64,000 bases of DNA from VXRN01 sp963664365. Its GTDB lineage: Bacteria > Chloroflexota > Dehalococcoidia > Lucifugimonadales > UBA1123. The translations under genes were made by a program, and so were the position numbers. The stretch is taken from positions 806,001 to 870,000 of the forward strand of contig OY761144.1 of assembly GCA_963664365.1 (NCBI GenBank), given 5' to 3'. Shown here piece after piece: positions 43,190 through 51,241 of this stretch; positions within the stretch are counted from its first letter, which is position 1, and each line of letters starts with the position of its first letter. The notes beneath the pieces were generated by a model. The model made no database searches, was not told the origin of the DNA, and was given only the letters and a program-made list of their open reading frames with translations.

Positions 43190-44265
43190 GGTTCCGGCGG
43201 TTTGTCGTCTTCGGAGTGAGATGGGTATATTTGGGCGAGTTTCTTCCGCCTGCGTTCCTCGATGGCGGGCCATGCCTTCTGTCGTTCTAGCGTCATATCG
43301 ATGTTTGCCCAGAACTTTTCGGATGCCTCTTTGAGATAGGGGGTGGGATCGAAGCCTTCGGGTATCTCAGGCACAGGGCCGGGGATTGGCGGCGCGTTTG
43401 GGTCGGGCGTAAGTATGCCCTCGTCCTTCATGCGCTGGATTTCGGCGCGGGCCTCGGCCAGGTCGTCGGGATCGATGAGTCTGACGGGGCGGACGTAGGG
43501 TTTCTTCTGAGGGGCCTCAAGCGCGCGGCCGGTTCCGAGGATGCGGTCTAAGAGCATACGGCCGGCGGTGACTCGGTGGGAGTCTTTGACTTTGGGGTCG
43601 CCGTCTGGGGCGCGGCAGATGTCTCTCAGGGCGACCATGATGGTGCGCCCGTTGTCGGTGATGTCTAGGATGTAGTTTTGGATAGTGGTTAGTGGATGGT
43701 GGATAGTGGATAGTTGGTCGTGGTTGGTGGGCGCGGCCGGGGGTGGGCCTAGTTGGTCTTGTAGGGACTGGTCAAGTTGGGTGACGAGTGTGGGAGACTC
43801 GGGTTCGGGCGTGTCGGGTTGGGGCGATTCACGAATCGCCCCTACGTCGGTGTCGTCGGATTGGTTGTCGGTGTCGTCGGATTGGTTGTCGGTGTCGTCG
43901 GATTGGTTGTCGGTGTCGTCGGATTGGTTGTCGGTGTCGTCGGATTGGTTGTCGGTGTCGTCGGATTGGTTGTCGGTGTCGTCGGATTGGTTGTCGGTGT
44001 CGTCGGATTGGTTGTCGGTGTCGTCGGTTTGGTTGTCGGTGTCGATGTCGACGTCGAGGGGCTGCTTGGGGCATTTGCCGAGTCCTCTGTCTAGGAGGAT
44101 ACGGGATGCGTTGATGCGGTCTCTGGTGGTGGAGTTTTGCCGCTGGCCCTGCGCGATGTCGTGAAGTAGGTCTATGATTTCGCGCGCGTTGTCGGTCTCG
44201 GCTAACACCATGTTGGCGAAGTCGATTGCGGGGTTGGATGGTGTCTGTTGGGTTGTGGTGGTCAT
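43186..44265 (-). CDS. Phage terminase-small-subunit-like protein with DNQSDDT repeats
   Basis: This protein of about 359 residues is a paralogue of the one at 24855: RINASRILLDRGLGK in the first part and HRVTAGRMLLDRILG later. Between them lie nine seven-residue DNQ(S/T)DDT repeats encoded by a 21-bp tandem repeat and an in-frame palindromic element. The C-terminal third is unique (APPIPGPVPEIPEGFDP). The ATG at 44265 is chosen because a TTGACA-17-TATTCT promoter (44333-44305) would start the transcript downstream of the ATG at 44313. A TerL remnant follows with a four-base overlap. Confidence 0.6.
   Translation of the reverse strand: MTTTTQQTPSNPAIDFANMVLAETDNAREIIDLLHDIAQGQRQNSTTRDRINASRILLDRGLGKCPKQPLDVDIDTDNQTDDTDNQSDDTDNQSDDTDNQSDDTDNQSDDTDNQSDDTDNQSDDTDNQSDDTDNQSDDTDVGAIRESPQPDTPEPESPTLVTQLDQSLQDQLGPPPAAPTNHDQLSTIHHPLTTIQNYILDITDNGRTIMVALRDICRAPDGDPKVKDSHRVTAGRMLLDRILGTGRALEAPQKKPYVRPVRLIDPDDLAEARAEIQRMKDEGILTPDPNAPPIPGPVPEIPEGFDPTPYLKEASEKFWANIDMTLERQKAWPAIEERRRKKLAQIYPSHSEDDKPPEP
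43821..43842. repeat. Palindromic REP-like repeat inserted in frame in a gene
   Basis: GGGGCGATTCACGAATCGCCCC is a stem variant of the intergenic palindrome: where the others pair C with G at the centre of the arm, this pairs A with T. It adds VGAIRESP to the protein at 43186 without breaking the frame, and keeps the trailing CCTAC. Confidence 0.7.
43850..44042. repeat. 21-bp coding tandem repeat, nine copies
   Basis: GTCGTCGGATTGGTTGTCGGT repeats nine times (the one nearest 44040 has TTT for ATT) and encodes the DNQSDDT units. The near-identity of the copies points to recent expansion. Confidence 0.85.
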
Positions 44266-44304
44266 TGGCGGTTGGTGGCTGGTGGCTGGACGATAGTTCT
44301 TCTT

Positions 44305-44333
44305 AGAATACATGGTCTTTGGGCTGGTGTCAA
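44305..44333 (-). promoter_or_regulatory. Promoter of the terminase-like gene at 43186
   Basis: Minus-strand TTGACA (44333-44328), a 17-base spacer, TATTCT (44310-44305). Confidence 0.5.
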
Positions 44334-44585
44334 GGGTCAGAAGCAGGATTTTGGGGATTGTGGGATTTTCAGGGATTTTAGATTTCTCGCTGCGCTCGAA
44401 ATGACAGTGGGAGGGGCTTGGAATGGCAGATGGGGCGGGATGTTGTCAGAAGCAGGATTTACGGGATTGGTGGATATTCAGGATGGGAGAGGGGATGAGC
44501 GAAAGGCCCTGGAGCAAATCCGTGTAGGCTATTGTGGTATGCTGGGCTTCGAGATGCTATCAGAACGATGGACAAGGAGCACAAC

Positions 44586-44957
44586 ATGGAATTCGGCGCG
44601 TTTTCGGTCAGCCTAACGGTAGAGGATCTGGAGGCTTCGAGGTCTTTCTACGAGAAGCTCGGGTTCGAGGTTGTGGGAGGCGAGGCTTCGCAGAACTGGC
44701 TGATACTCAGGAACGGCGCCTGTACTATCGGAATCTTCCATGGGATGTTCGAGAAGAATATCCTGACGTTCAATCCGGGCTGGGATGGGGAGGCCCAGCC
44801 GCTCGACAGCTTTACGGACGTGCGCGAACTGCAACGAGAACTGAAGTCGAAGGGTGTGCAGCTTGCCAGCGAAGCGGATGAGGACGGCGCCGGACCAGCG
44901 TGGTTTTTGGTCCTGGACCCTGACGGCAATCAAATCCTGGTTGATCAGCATGTGTGA
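44586..44957 (+). CDS. VOC-family (bleomycin-resistance-like) protein
   Basis: This 123-residue protein starts MEFGAFSVSLTVEDLEASRS; AAGGAG six bases before the ATG at 44586 decides the start over ATGs at 44568 and 44532. FYEKLGFEVVGG and FLVLDPDGNQILVDQH are typical of VOC proteins. The usual first metal His is replaced (FSVSLTV), so it may bind a ligand without metal or use other residues. Confidence 0.8.
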   Translation: MEFGAFSVSLTVEDLEASRSFYEKLGFEVVGGEASQNWLILRNGACTIGIFHGMFEKNILTFNPGWDGEAQPLDSFTDVRELQRELKSKGVQLASEADEDGAGPAWFLVLDPDGNQILVDQHV

Positions 44958-44965
44958 CTATAAGG

Positions 44966-45010
44966 CCCAAACACGAGGACCCGGGACATAGCCGCCCCGG
45001 ATCCCTCATG
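44966..45010. terminator. Possible shared terminator between convergent genes
   Basis: GAGGACCCGGG and CCCCGGATCCCTC can pair imperfectly between the VOC gene and the PPC-domain gene. No long T-run is seen on either side. Confidence 0.3.
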
Positions 45011-45028
45011 CTCTGTCCAACCAGCCGC

Positions 45029-47578
45029 CTACTCCAGCGCCTCGACAGTCGGAGCCTCGATCTCGCCGCTGCGCAGCCAGACGCCCACCGTCATGTCGGC
45101 AGGCAGGTAGCGGATGTCTGGAGATATAACCTCGCCCGCTGAGCTCAGGAATCCCAACTCGAACCGCCCGTCTTCCAGACGCCGCACGCGTATCTTCCCG
45201 ATCGGGTTGTCTTCCACTTCGACGTCGCCGCTGATCCGCCACTCGTCCGCCGGCGAGTCGGCAGGCAAGTAGCGCACGGACGGCAGAACCCGTTCGCCGT
45301 CGGCGAGTTCAGCGCCCAGTTCCACCCGGCCGTCCTCGTCCAACCTGGCTATGATGCGCAGCCGGTATGGTGGATCGCCCGGCTCAACCGCTGGCTGTGG
45401 CTCGTCACCGAACAGCAGGCCAATCTCCTCACTGTCGTCGATTGAGAGGCTCTCCAGGAACTGCGAGATTTCAGTATCGGACGCCGCCACCGCGCAGAGT
45501 ACGGCGTCAATAGCTGAACCATATATCGGCAGCGCCGCGCGCACTTCCCCGTCGATTTCGAGCAGTTCACTGACGCCCGACGCGCTTGCCTTACTCAACA
45601 AGTCGCGGACTGCCGCGTACCTGCCGCCGCACGACCCTTGGTCTTCGAGTCCGTCGCTCATCGCCTGGACCTCAGGGACCTCCCAGCCCAGGTCGGCGGC
45701 GCGCGCCGCGCGCACGATGTCGCCGGCCTTCACTACGGGTGAGAGTACGCGTTCCGCATAGGCGAGTTCGGACTGAGCCGCGAACGCCTCCTCGACCGAC
45801 AATCTGCCGCCGCCGTCGATTCGCTCTTGCAATGCCTTCCACGAAGCCGCCAGTGAAGCATATTGCGATGAAGCCTTCTCTGACGCTCCCAGCAGCAACT
45901 CTTCGACCGCCGTCGGGTCGATCGCTTCGCCCGCTTCTAGGCGTTCACCCAGTCCCGCATTGGCGACCAGGTCCGAGTAACCGTCGGCGAAGGCCGTGAG
46001 CAGCGTTTCAGACGAGGGGTCCATTACGCTGATGTCCATGGCAGCCGCTGTTGTGGGCAGGTCGGCAATCGCCAAACGCTCGAAGATGCCGTTCAGCATC
46101 TGCGTGTGTACGCCCGCGGCGTAGATCGCCTTCGCCCGCGTCGCATCGTCCACGTCCGCGTCCGGGTCCGCGGCCGCGCTCACGGATATTGTTACAATCC
46201 CGTCCACGTCGGCCTCAGCCGACACTCTATACGCGGCGCCATCCACGTCCACCGCGACTTCGTCGAACCTCACCCCGCTCAGGACCATCAGGGTACGCCA
46301 GATGCCGTGGAACGCCACCTCTTCGTCATCCTCATTGTAAGTGATGATTGCGACGAACACCCAGGATGGGCCGGTTCTGTTGAGCGTCACGTCGAAAGGT
46401 TTCACCTCTCTGTTCGTGATGCTCGTCGGGATCTGCGTCTCCGGTCCGGTGTGGTAGGAGACCCCGCCACGCCAGAACCCCTCCGATTCGCCGATTGAGC
46501 CTGCCGGCGTGTAAAAGCGGGGAGCCACGACGTACACGAAGGTACTGCCGCCTATGTCGGCAAGGTCGCCGCCGCCCAAGTTGCCGACGCGGTAGTGGAC
46601 AGGGAACGGCACGCCCGCGACCACCTCGTCGGGGGCATGAGTTTCCTCGATCTTCAGTAGGAAACTCCGCAGCTTGGCGTCCTCGTCCACCATGCTGATG
46701 ACAAGCTCGAAGTCGGCAAACAGCGGTTGGAGGTCTCTCTCCAAGTAAGTCGTCGCCTCGACCCAGTACTCGCCCGCGGTCAGATATTTTTCGATGCGTG
46801 AGTTGCGCCGCTCTCCGCCATCGTCGTTGGCGGCTATCAGACCCTCGGACGCCGACACCAGGGAGAGCACGGGATCGCCATTCTCCGACGTCAGGTCGAT
46901 GAGTACGCGCCCGTCACGCGGCAGATCGAACGAGTACCTGTGCGCGGGATGCTCCACGACGTAGAGGGAGCCGCAGGTGTCGAGCGTCCAAGAGTCGGTT
47001 GCGGTCAGATCCCTGCCCAGGGTGAGTGTGCCGAGGTGTTTCGTTTCGCATCCCGCGACGCGGCTAACGGTGAGCGTGAAGTTCGCTTGGCCTCGGCCTC
47101 GCCCGCCAACCGTCGTCGCCTCCGCTAGGTAAACACCCGGCTCCAGATCCCGCTCCACCCGCGAGTCGAGGCCCGCGCCGCCATCGTCGTTGTCCGTTAT
47201 TCGTGTGCCGTCTTCCGACAACAGATAGAGATAAGAGTCGCCCTCGGTGGACGACAGATCGATCCTGACGCGGCCGCCCTCCGCCACCTCGAAGCGATAC
47301 GTGTGCGCGTCGCTGCCCGCGCGAAAGCGCGAATCGCAGTCTTGCGTCGTCCACCGCCCTTCATCCATAAGCGCGCTGCCCACCTCGTCGCCCAGGGCGC
47401 CGAGGTCGATCACCTCGCAGGATGATTGTGCCTGTGCCTGCGCGACTGGCCCGTTTTCCGCGAACACCCAGACCGCGGCAAGCGCGACGGCGATCAAAAA
47501 GGTCGCCAGAGCGCTCACTCTGAGGCTGACTGTCAACATTGCATGACTTCTGCCATTCATCTGCGATTTGACGAACAC
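45029..47578 (-). CDS. Large secreted protein with two PPC domains
   Basis: This 849-residue protein has an N-terminal signal segment (LRVSALATFLIAVALAAVWV, then cleavage near AQAQS). Two bacterial pre-peptidase C-terminal-like domains follow (about residues 55-175 and 180-305), each with a phrase like DSYLYLLSEDG or DPVLSLVSASEG and LEPGVYLAEAT or LTAGEYWVEAT. The rest includes an alpha-helical part and two repeated VRYLPAD/IRYLPAD segments at the end. The GTG at 47578 is chosen because GGAGG is six bases upstream and a TATAAT box at 47642-47637 lies just ahead. No peptidase domain is seen; the role is unknown. Confidence 0.75.
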   Translation of the reverse strand: MFVKSQMNGRSHAMLTVSLRVSALATFLIAVALAAVWVFAENGPVAQAQAQSSCEVIDLGALGDEVGSALMDEGRWTTQDCDSRFRAGSDAHTYRFEVAEGGRVRIDLSSTEGDSYLYLLSEDGTRITDNDDGGAGLDSRVERDLEPGVYLAEATTVGGRGRGQANFTLTVSRVAGCETKHLGTLTLGRDLTATDSWTLDTCGSLYVVEHPAHRYSFDLPRDGRVLIDLTSENGDPVLSLVSASEGLIAANDDGGERRNSRIEKYLTAGEYWVEATTYLERDLQPLFADFELVISMVDEDAKLRSFLLKIEETHAPDEVVAGVPFPVHYRVGNLGGGDLADIGGSTFVYVVAPRFYTPAGSIGESEGFWRGGVSYHTGPETQIPTSITNREVKPFDVTLNRTGPSWVFVAIITYNEDDEEVAFHGIWRTLMVLSGVRFDEVAVDVDGAAYRVSAEADVDGIVTISVSAAADPDADVDDATRAKAIYAAGVHTQMLNGIFERLAIADLPTTAAAMDISVMDPSSETLLTAFADGYSDLVANAGLGERLEAGEAIDPTAVEELLLGASEKASSQYASLAASWKALQERIDGGGRLSVEEAFAAQSELAYAERVLSPVVKAGDIVRAARAADLGWEVPEVQAMSDGLEDQGSCGGRYAAVRDLLSKASASGVSELLEIDGEVRAALPIYGSAIDAVLCAVAASDTEISQFLESLSIDDSEEIGLLFGDEPQPAVEPGDPPYRLRIIARLDEDGRVELGAELADGERVLPSVRYLPADSPADEWRISGDVEVEDNPIGKIRVRRLEDGRFELGFLSSAGEVISPDIRYLPADMTVGVWLRSGEIEAPTVEALE

Positions 47579-47636
47579 GACCTTCCTCCGAACTGGGCTC
47601 ACACTGAAAAGACAACAATCGATGACATGTGGTCTC

Positions 47637-47642
47637 ATTATA
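47637..47642 (-). promoter_or_regulatory. -10 box upstream of the PPC-domain gene
   Basis: TATAAT on the minus strand with a weak -35. It predicts a start near 47630 and a leader of about 50 bases. A direct repeat AAATGATACT at 47678-47687 and 47779-47788 lies in the same gap; nothing else is seen there. Confidence 0.45.
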
Positions 47643-47910
47643 CATACGAGGACTACTGGCGCGACGGTTTTTTGAGCAAATGATACTAGCATCCCTATCG
47701 CTATTGTGTCCAGACTGTCCGTCCGCCGGATGGCGCGGCCGGTCCAACTTACAGTGAGCAGGCGACGTCATGCTCACTAAATGATACTGCATATTTGTTA
47801 TGAACTGATGGGAGTGGAGATTCTCCATTGGGGGAAGGAGCGGGCGCGGCAGGATGACTAATGCTATCCTGTTCACAGTATGAACCATGCAGGCATTAGG
47901 AGGAGTTTAG

Positions 47911-48118
47911 ATGATTGCAGACCTCACAGGCAGGACGGCCCTGGTGACCGGAGCCGGGACCGGCATCGGTCAGGGAATCGCCACGGCGCTCGCTGAGCAG
48001 GGGGCGATGGTCGCCGTATCGGACTTGGATGCGGATACAGCGGGGAGGGTGGCGGCAGAGATAGGCGAGTCAAGATCGCTCGCGCTGGAGTTGGACGTGA
48101 CGGACCGGGGAGCCGTGA
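47911..48118 (+). pseudogene. 5' fragment of a short-chain dehydrogenase gene
   Basis: AGGAGG precedes an ATG. The frame encodes a correct SDR start (LTGRTALVTGAGTGIGQGIA, later SDLDADTA and ELDVTDRGAV), then at about residue 69 switches to the antisense of an alcohol dehydrogenase gene. NNAG and YxxxK are missing, so it cannot be an active SDR. Confidence 0.75.
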
Positions 48119-48609
48119 TATCCGGTTGGGAATATGTCGGCGAGCAGCGCGAAGTCGGACTCGAACTCGTCGCCGGCCGGAAGTGGCAGACAGTTGAAGT
48201 CGGCATGGGGCACCTGGAGGTACTCGGCCTGTCCGCCGGGCCATGGCCCCATGGCGACGTATCCGTACGCTCCGCCGGCGAAGCCGGGGTTGACGGTGAC
48301 GCAGAAGCCGGTGAAGCCTCGCTGGCAGTTCTTGCAGAAGCCGCATGCGACGTTGAACGGCATGACGACCCTATCGCCTGCCGACAGCGACTTGACGGCA
48401 GAACCGACCTCCTCGATTACGCCCATGTTCTCGTGGCCGAAGATGATGCCAGGCTCGGCGGCGGTCCGACCCTCGTACATGTGCAGGTCGGAGCCGCAGA
48501 TGCAGCTAGAGGTGATCTTGACGATCACGTCGTTTGGGTGCTGCAACTCGGGATCGGGAACTTCCTCTACGGACACGCTGAATGGCCCCTGATAAACGAC
48601 GGCTTTCAT
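48110..48609 (-). pseudogene. 5' fragment of a zinc-dependent alcohol dehydrogenase gene
   Basis: From the ATG at 48609 (GGAGAG upstream) the frame encodes a medium-chain dehydrogenase: MKAVVYQGPFSVSVEEV, CGSDLHMYEG with the catalytic zinc Cys, GHENMG, and the CGFCKNCQRGFTGFC structural zinc loop. It ends at TGYHG, where the NAD-binding half should begin, and joins tail to tail with the SDR fragment. Confidence 0.75.
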
Positions 48610-48923
48610 GGAAAACTCTCCTTCCCCCGTTCGGGATGCTGGCTCTGCGCGGTCAGACTCTTCAGAATCGCCGCCCATTGTATCAGGGAGAATTAGACCT
48701 GTCTAAGGGTCTATCCCCATCAGGCTGGCGCGGTTCTGCTTGAGAGCGGATTATATGCTACACTGGTCGTGGTGGCAGCGCCCTGAACTACTGTGGCCGT
48801 TGCTTGGTTCCCTGATCATCCCTCGGTTCTTCATTAGCTTCCCCGGGCCTCACAGGGCCTGTTGCGGATTTTGCCATCGTGATTATGCCTGCCTGCCAAC
48901 TATCTGATGAAAGGAGATTGCCG

Positions 48924-49250
48924 ATGAATTACGAAGACAGAACGCTCACGTGTGTGGAGTGTGGCCAACCGTTCACGTTCAGCGCCGATGACCAGGCGTA
49001 CCACGCCGAGAAGGGCTACACGAACGAGCCCAAGCGTTGCCCGGACTGCCGTCAAGCGAAACGCGCTCAGCGCAACAGCGGCGGATTCGGCGGTGGATAC
49101 GACCGATCCCCTCGGGAGATGCACCCGGTGGTATGCGCCGAATGCGGCAAAGACACCACCGTGCCTTTCCGGCCTAGAGGCGACCGCCCGGTTTACTGTA
49201 GCGACTGCTTCAGGCGACAGCGTGCGCAAGCCGGCGCGAGCAGGTACTAA
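48924..49250 (+). CDS. Zinc-ribbon protein (zf-trcl type)
   Basis: This 108-residue protein begins DRTLTCVECGQPFTFSADDQ and continues with EKGYTNEPKRCPDCRQAKR, as in the probable zinc-ribbon family PF13451. A second CxxC pair set follows (CAECGKD and CSDCFRRQ). AAGGAG precedes the ATG at 48924. Its long upstream gap from 48697 shows no other gene. It may bind nucleic acid; this is not known. Confidence 0.85.
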   Translation: MNYEDRTLTCVECGQPFTFSADDQAYHAEKGYTNEPKRCPDCRQAKRAQRNSGGFGGGYDRSPREMHPVVCAECGKDTTVPFRPRGDRPVYCSDCFRRQRAQAGASRY

Positions 49251-49539
49251 GACCCTGTGTGATAGGGGGAGGCGAACAACGCGCTCCCCTCATCGCTTCA
49301 GACCGCATTAAGACGGCCCTGAATAAGAGCCCGCTCTCGAACAATCGAAAGACTCACTGACCTTTCATACTCCTGAGCCGGGACAGCGCGCGACGGCGAT
49401 CAAGAAGGTCGCCAGCGCGCTCACCCGATCTCCAGGTCGCGGAGAGAGCGTTCTTCCGCCAGCAGCGCTGCGGCCTCCACTCCGAGGTCGGTCTAGTGGA
49501 GTCGGAAGCGCCGGGGACGGAGTAGGCAGCGCTTCCGGT

Positions 49540-49932
49540 CTAAAGGATGGTCTGCACGTGGGGATAGCTGACTATCTTGTCGTCGGAAGTTACGAGCGGG
49601 CAGCGGTTCACTCTGGCAGTTGCGACAATGATCTGGTCGGCAGGGTCGCGATGAAAGTTGCCGGGCAGCCTGGTCGATTCAACGGCGATTTCCGGCGTCA
49701 GATCCAGCAACGAGACTCCGGGGTATCGAAGCGCGCCATGGAACCACTCGGACAGTTCGACAGGGAGTTCCAAGCGCCGGTACTCGCATAGCTTGGCGAC
49801 CTCCCAACAGGAGATCGCGCTAACGCCAATTTGATCGTCTTCATTGCTGACGATTTCCCGACGCTGCGTTTCGCTCAGTCGAGCGGGATCGATCGTCCAC
49901 CACACCCAAGCGTGGGTATCCAGCATAATCAC
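49540..49932 (-). CDS. PIN-domain ribonuclease (VapC-like toxin)
   Basis: This 130-residue protein starts at a GTG (49932) with GGAGG seven bases upstream and overlaps the stop of the previous gene by four bases (GTGA). PIN acidic residues are visible: Asp in MLDTHAWVWW, Glu in SCWEVAKL, Asp in DPADQIIVATA and Asp in VTSDDKI. VapC proteins are RNases normally paired with a small antitoxin. Here the coupled upstream gene is instead a 310-residue nuclease-like protein. The gap 49251-49539 downstream shows no gene. Confidence 0.85.
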   Translation of the reverse strand: MIMLDTHAWVWWTIDPARLSETQRREIVSNEDDQIGVSAISCWEVAKLCEYRRLELPVELSEWFHGALRYPGVSLLDLTPEIAVESTRLPGNFHRDPADQIIVATARVNRCPLVTSDDKIVSYPHVQTIL

Positions 49933-50861
49933 TCGCGAACCTCCCACTCGCCCGCGGCTACCGGTTCGTATGGGAGATCGTACCGATAAGGCTCACCCCT
50001 CAGAGGGTAGCGGTCATCTTTCGGCGGGACTCGCTTCACCGCCCATCTCGGTTCAGGTTCGAGAGTGAAGTGCCGTCCATGGGTCAGGATGTAGATGCGC
50101 GGGTTCGGGGCGGCGACGTCGACCACCCGATACATCGATGTGTCTCCATCCCTGAGAGCATCATGCGATTTCTGACTGGATACTTTCAGTTGGGGCCAGG
50201 CGATGGTGGTAGATTCGGTCCCCTTTACCTCGATTCTCTCGACCTTGCCATCAATAGAAACCCTGAGGTCCGCGCCGTTTTGGTCCTCTTCGATTTCCGC
50301 CCGGTCTCCATACTTGTCGATGAGATGCTTATGAACAATGAACACGGCCTTCTGCTCAGCGCTGAGGCGGGCCATGCTTTGACGCTCGGACGGCGTTAGG
50401 TCAATGGAGATCGATGGGTACTGGTCCGGATGTCCCTGCGACGACGCGGTCTGTGGCGTGGGTACATCGCGAGCATCGGGCCGCGATATGGAAACTGCGC
50501 CCTGACCGCCGTTGACACGCATCTTCCGCGCCCTGAGTTCCTCTGCGCGCTTGCCAGCACGGTCCCTGTCGGCCTGCCGAGTTGCCTCATCGTCTTCAGG
50601 ATCAGCGATAAGCTGGAACTGCCCGCGGCCTACCTTCCAAACCTTGGGTGCGGCTCCTTTCGTAACGTAGTCTCCCATAGCGCCGGTCTCAATTGAAATG
50701 CTGGAATTACCCGGGATAGAAGAGACGCCTCTTGGGGTGTATGGCCCGTTAGGTCGCTCAAGAAACTCACGCAGGTCGCCGACCCTCCATACGCGGGGAA
50801 CCAGCCTCCGGCTGCGTAGGTCGTAGATATGCTCCCAAAACGTGGGCGTGTTTCCGGCCAT
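49929..50861 (-). CDS. Possible DUF3883-type nuclease-like protein coupled to a PIN toxin
   Basis: This 310-residue protein has a C-terminal half with IEEDQNGADLRVSIDGKVER followed by IEVKGTES, the Asp...Glu-x-Lys layout of PD-(D/E)xK/DUF3883 domains. The N-terminal part (FWEHIYDLRSRRLVPRVWRV ... GDYV ... PKVWKVGRGQFQLI) looks like a helical, possibly winged-helix, domain seen with restriction-like enzymes. AGGAGG is seven bases before the ATG. A good promoter lies at 50944-50916. The GTGA overlap with the PIN gene implies one translation unit. The domain calls are from motif memory only. Confidence 0.6.
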   Translation of the reverse strand: MAGNTPTFWEHIYDLRSRRLVPRVWRVGDLREFLERPNGPYTPRGVSSIPGNSSISIETGAMGDYVTKGAAPKVWKVGRGQFQLIADPEDDEATRQADRDRAGKRAEELRARKMRVNGGQGAVSISRPDARDVPTPQTASSQGHPDQYPSISIDLTPSERQSMARLSAEQKAVFIVHKHLIDKYGDRAEIEEDQNGADLRVSIDGKVERIEVKGTESTTIAWPQLKVSSQKSHDALRDGDTSMYRVVDVAAPNPRIYILTHGRHFTLEPEPRWAVKRVPPKDDRYPLRGEPYRYDLPYEPVAAGEWEVRE

Positions 50862-50915
50862 TTCAAGTCCTCCTGCGGAGTCTCATGTATGTTTGCCAAT
50901 TATCCAATGTAAGGT

Positions 50916-50944
50916 ATTGTAATGTGTGTATATGTGTTTGTCAA
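50916..50944 (-). promoter_or_regulatory. Promoter of the nuclease-like/PIN operon
   Basis: Minus-strand TTGACA (50944-50939), a 17-base spacer and TACAAT (50921-50916). Predicted leader about 48 bases. Confidence 0.65.
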
Positions 50945-51017
50945 GCGCCCGACTGGGACCGCGCCGACCGATGTCAGACTAGGGAATCAGAACTCCCGCC
51001 TAGCCCAAGCCTGTGTC

Positions 51018-51125
51018 GAGGATGTGTGGCAGGTTTTACTTCATCAAACTGCCACTGGCCTCAAAGCTGGACTGACTCTCGCTTAGCTTTGGCGGTGGCA
51101 GGTGTGGCAGAAGTGGCAGGTATTT
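51018..51125 (+). repeat. GGCAG-unit intergenic element, copy C (TGGCAG type)
   Basis: Plus-strand order: GTGGCAGG, a 16-base gap ending CATCAAA, inverted CTGCCAC, a hairpin CAAAGCT (51062-51068) with AGCTTTG (51085-51091), then GGTGGCAGGTGTGGCAG and AAGTGGCAGGT. It matches the minus strands of copies A and B, with T as the variable base. It ends about 115 bases before the epimerase gene at 51242. The promoter and small ORF of A and B are not clearly present. Confidence 0.65.
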
Positions 51126-51241
51126 TAGAAAACTTTGATGACACCGCCAAAGATCTCGTTCAACAGTCCGACCCACAAGACTATCGACCGCGCGCGTGGT
51201 AAACTTCCGACGGCAGGTTTTCAGGTCGGAGGGTCGGCAGA

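Noticed and set aside
43850..44042. 21-bp repeats as a CRISPR array
   Set aside because: Contiguous tandem copies with no unique spacers, in frame in a gene.
47911..48696. Full-length SDR gene
   Set aside because: After codon 69 the frame reads the antisense of an alcohol dehydrogenase gene and lacks NNAG and YxxxK.
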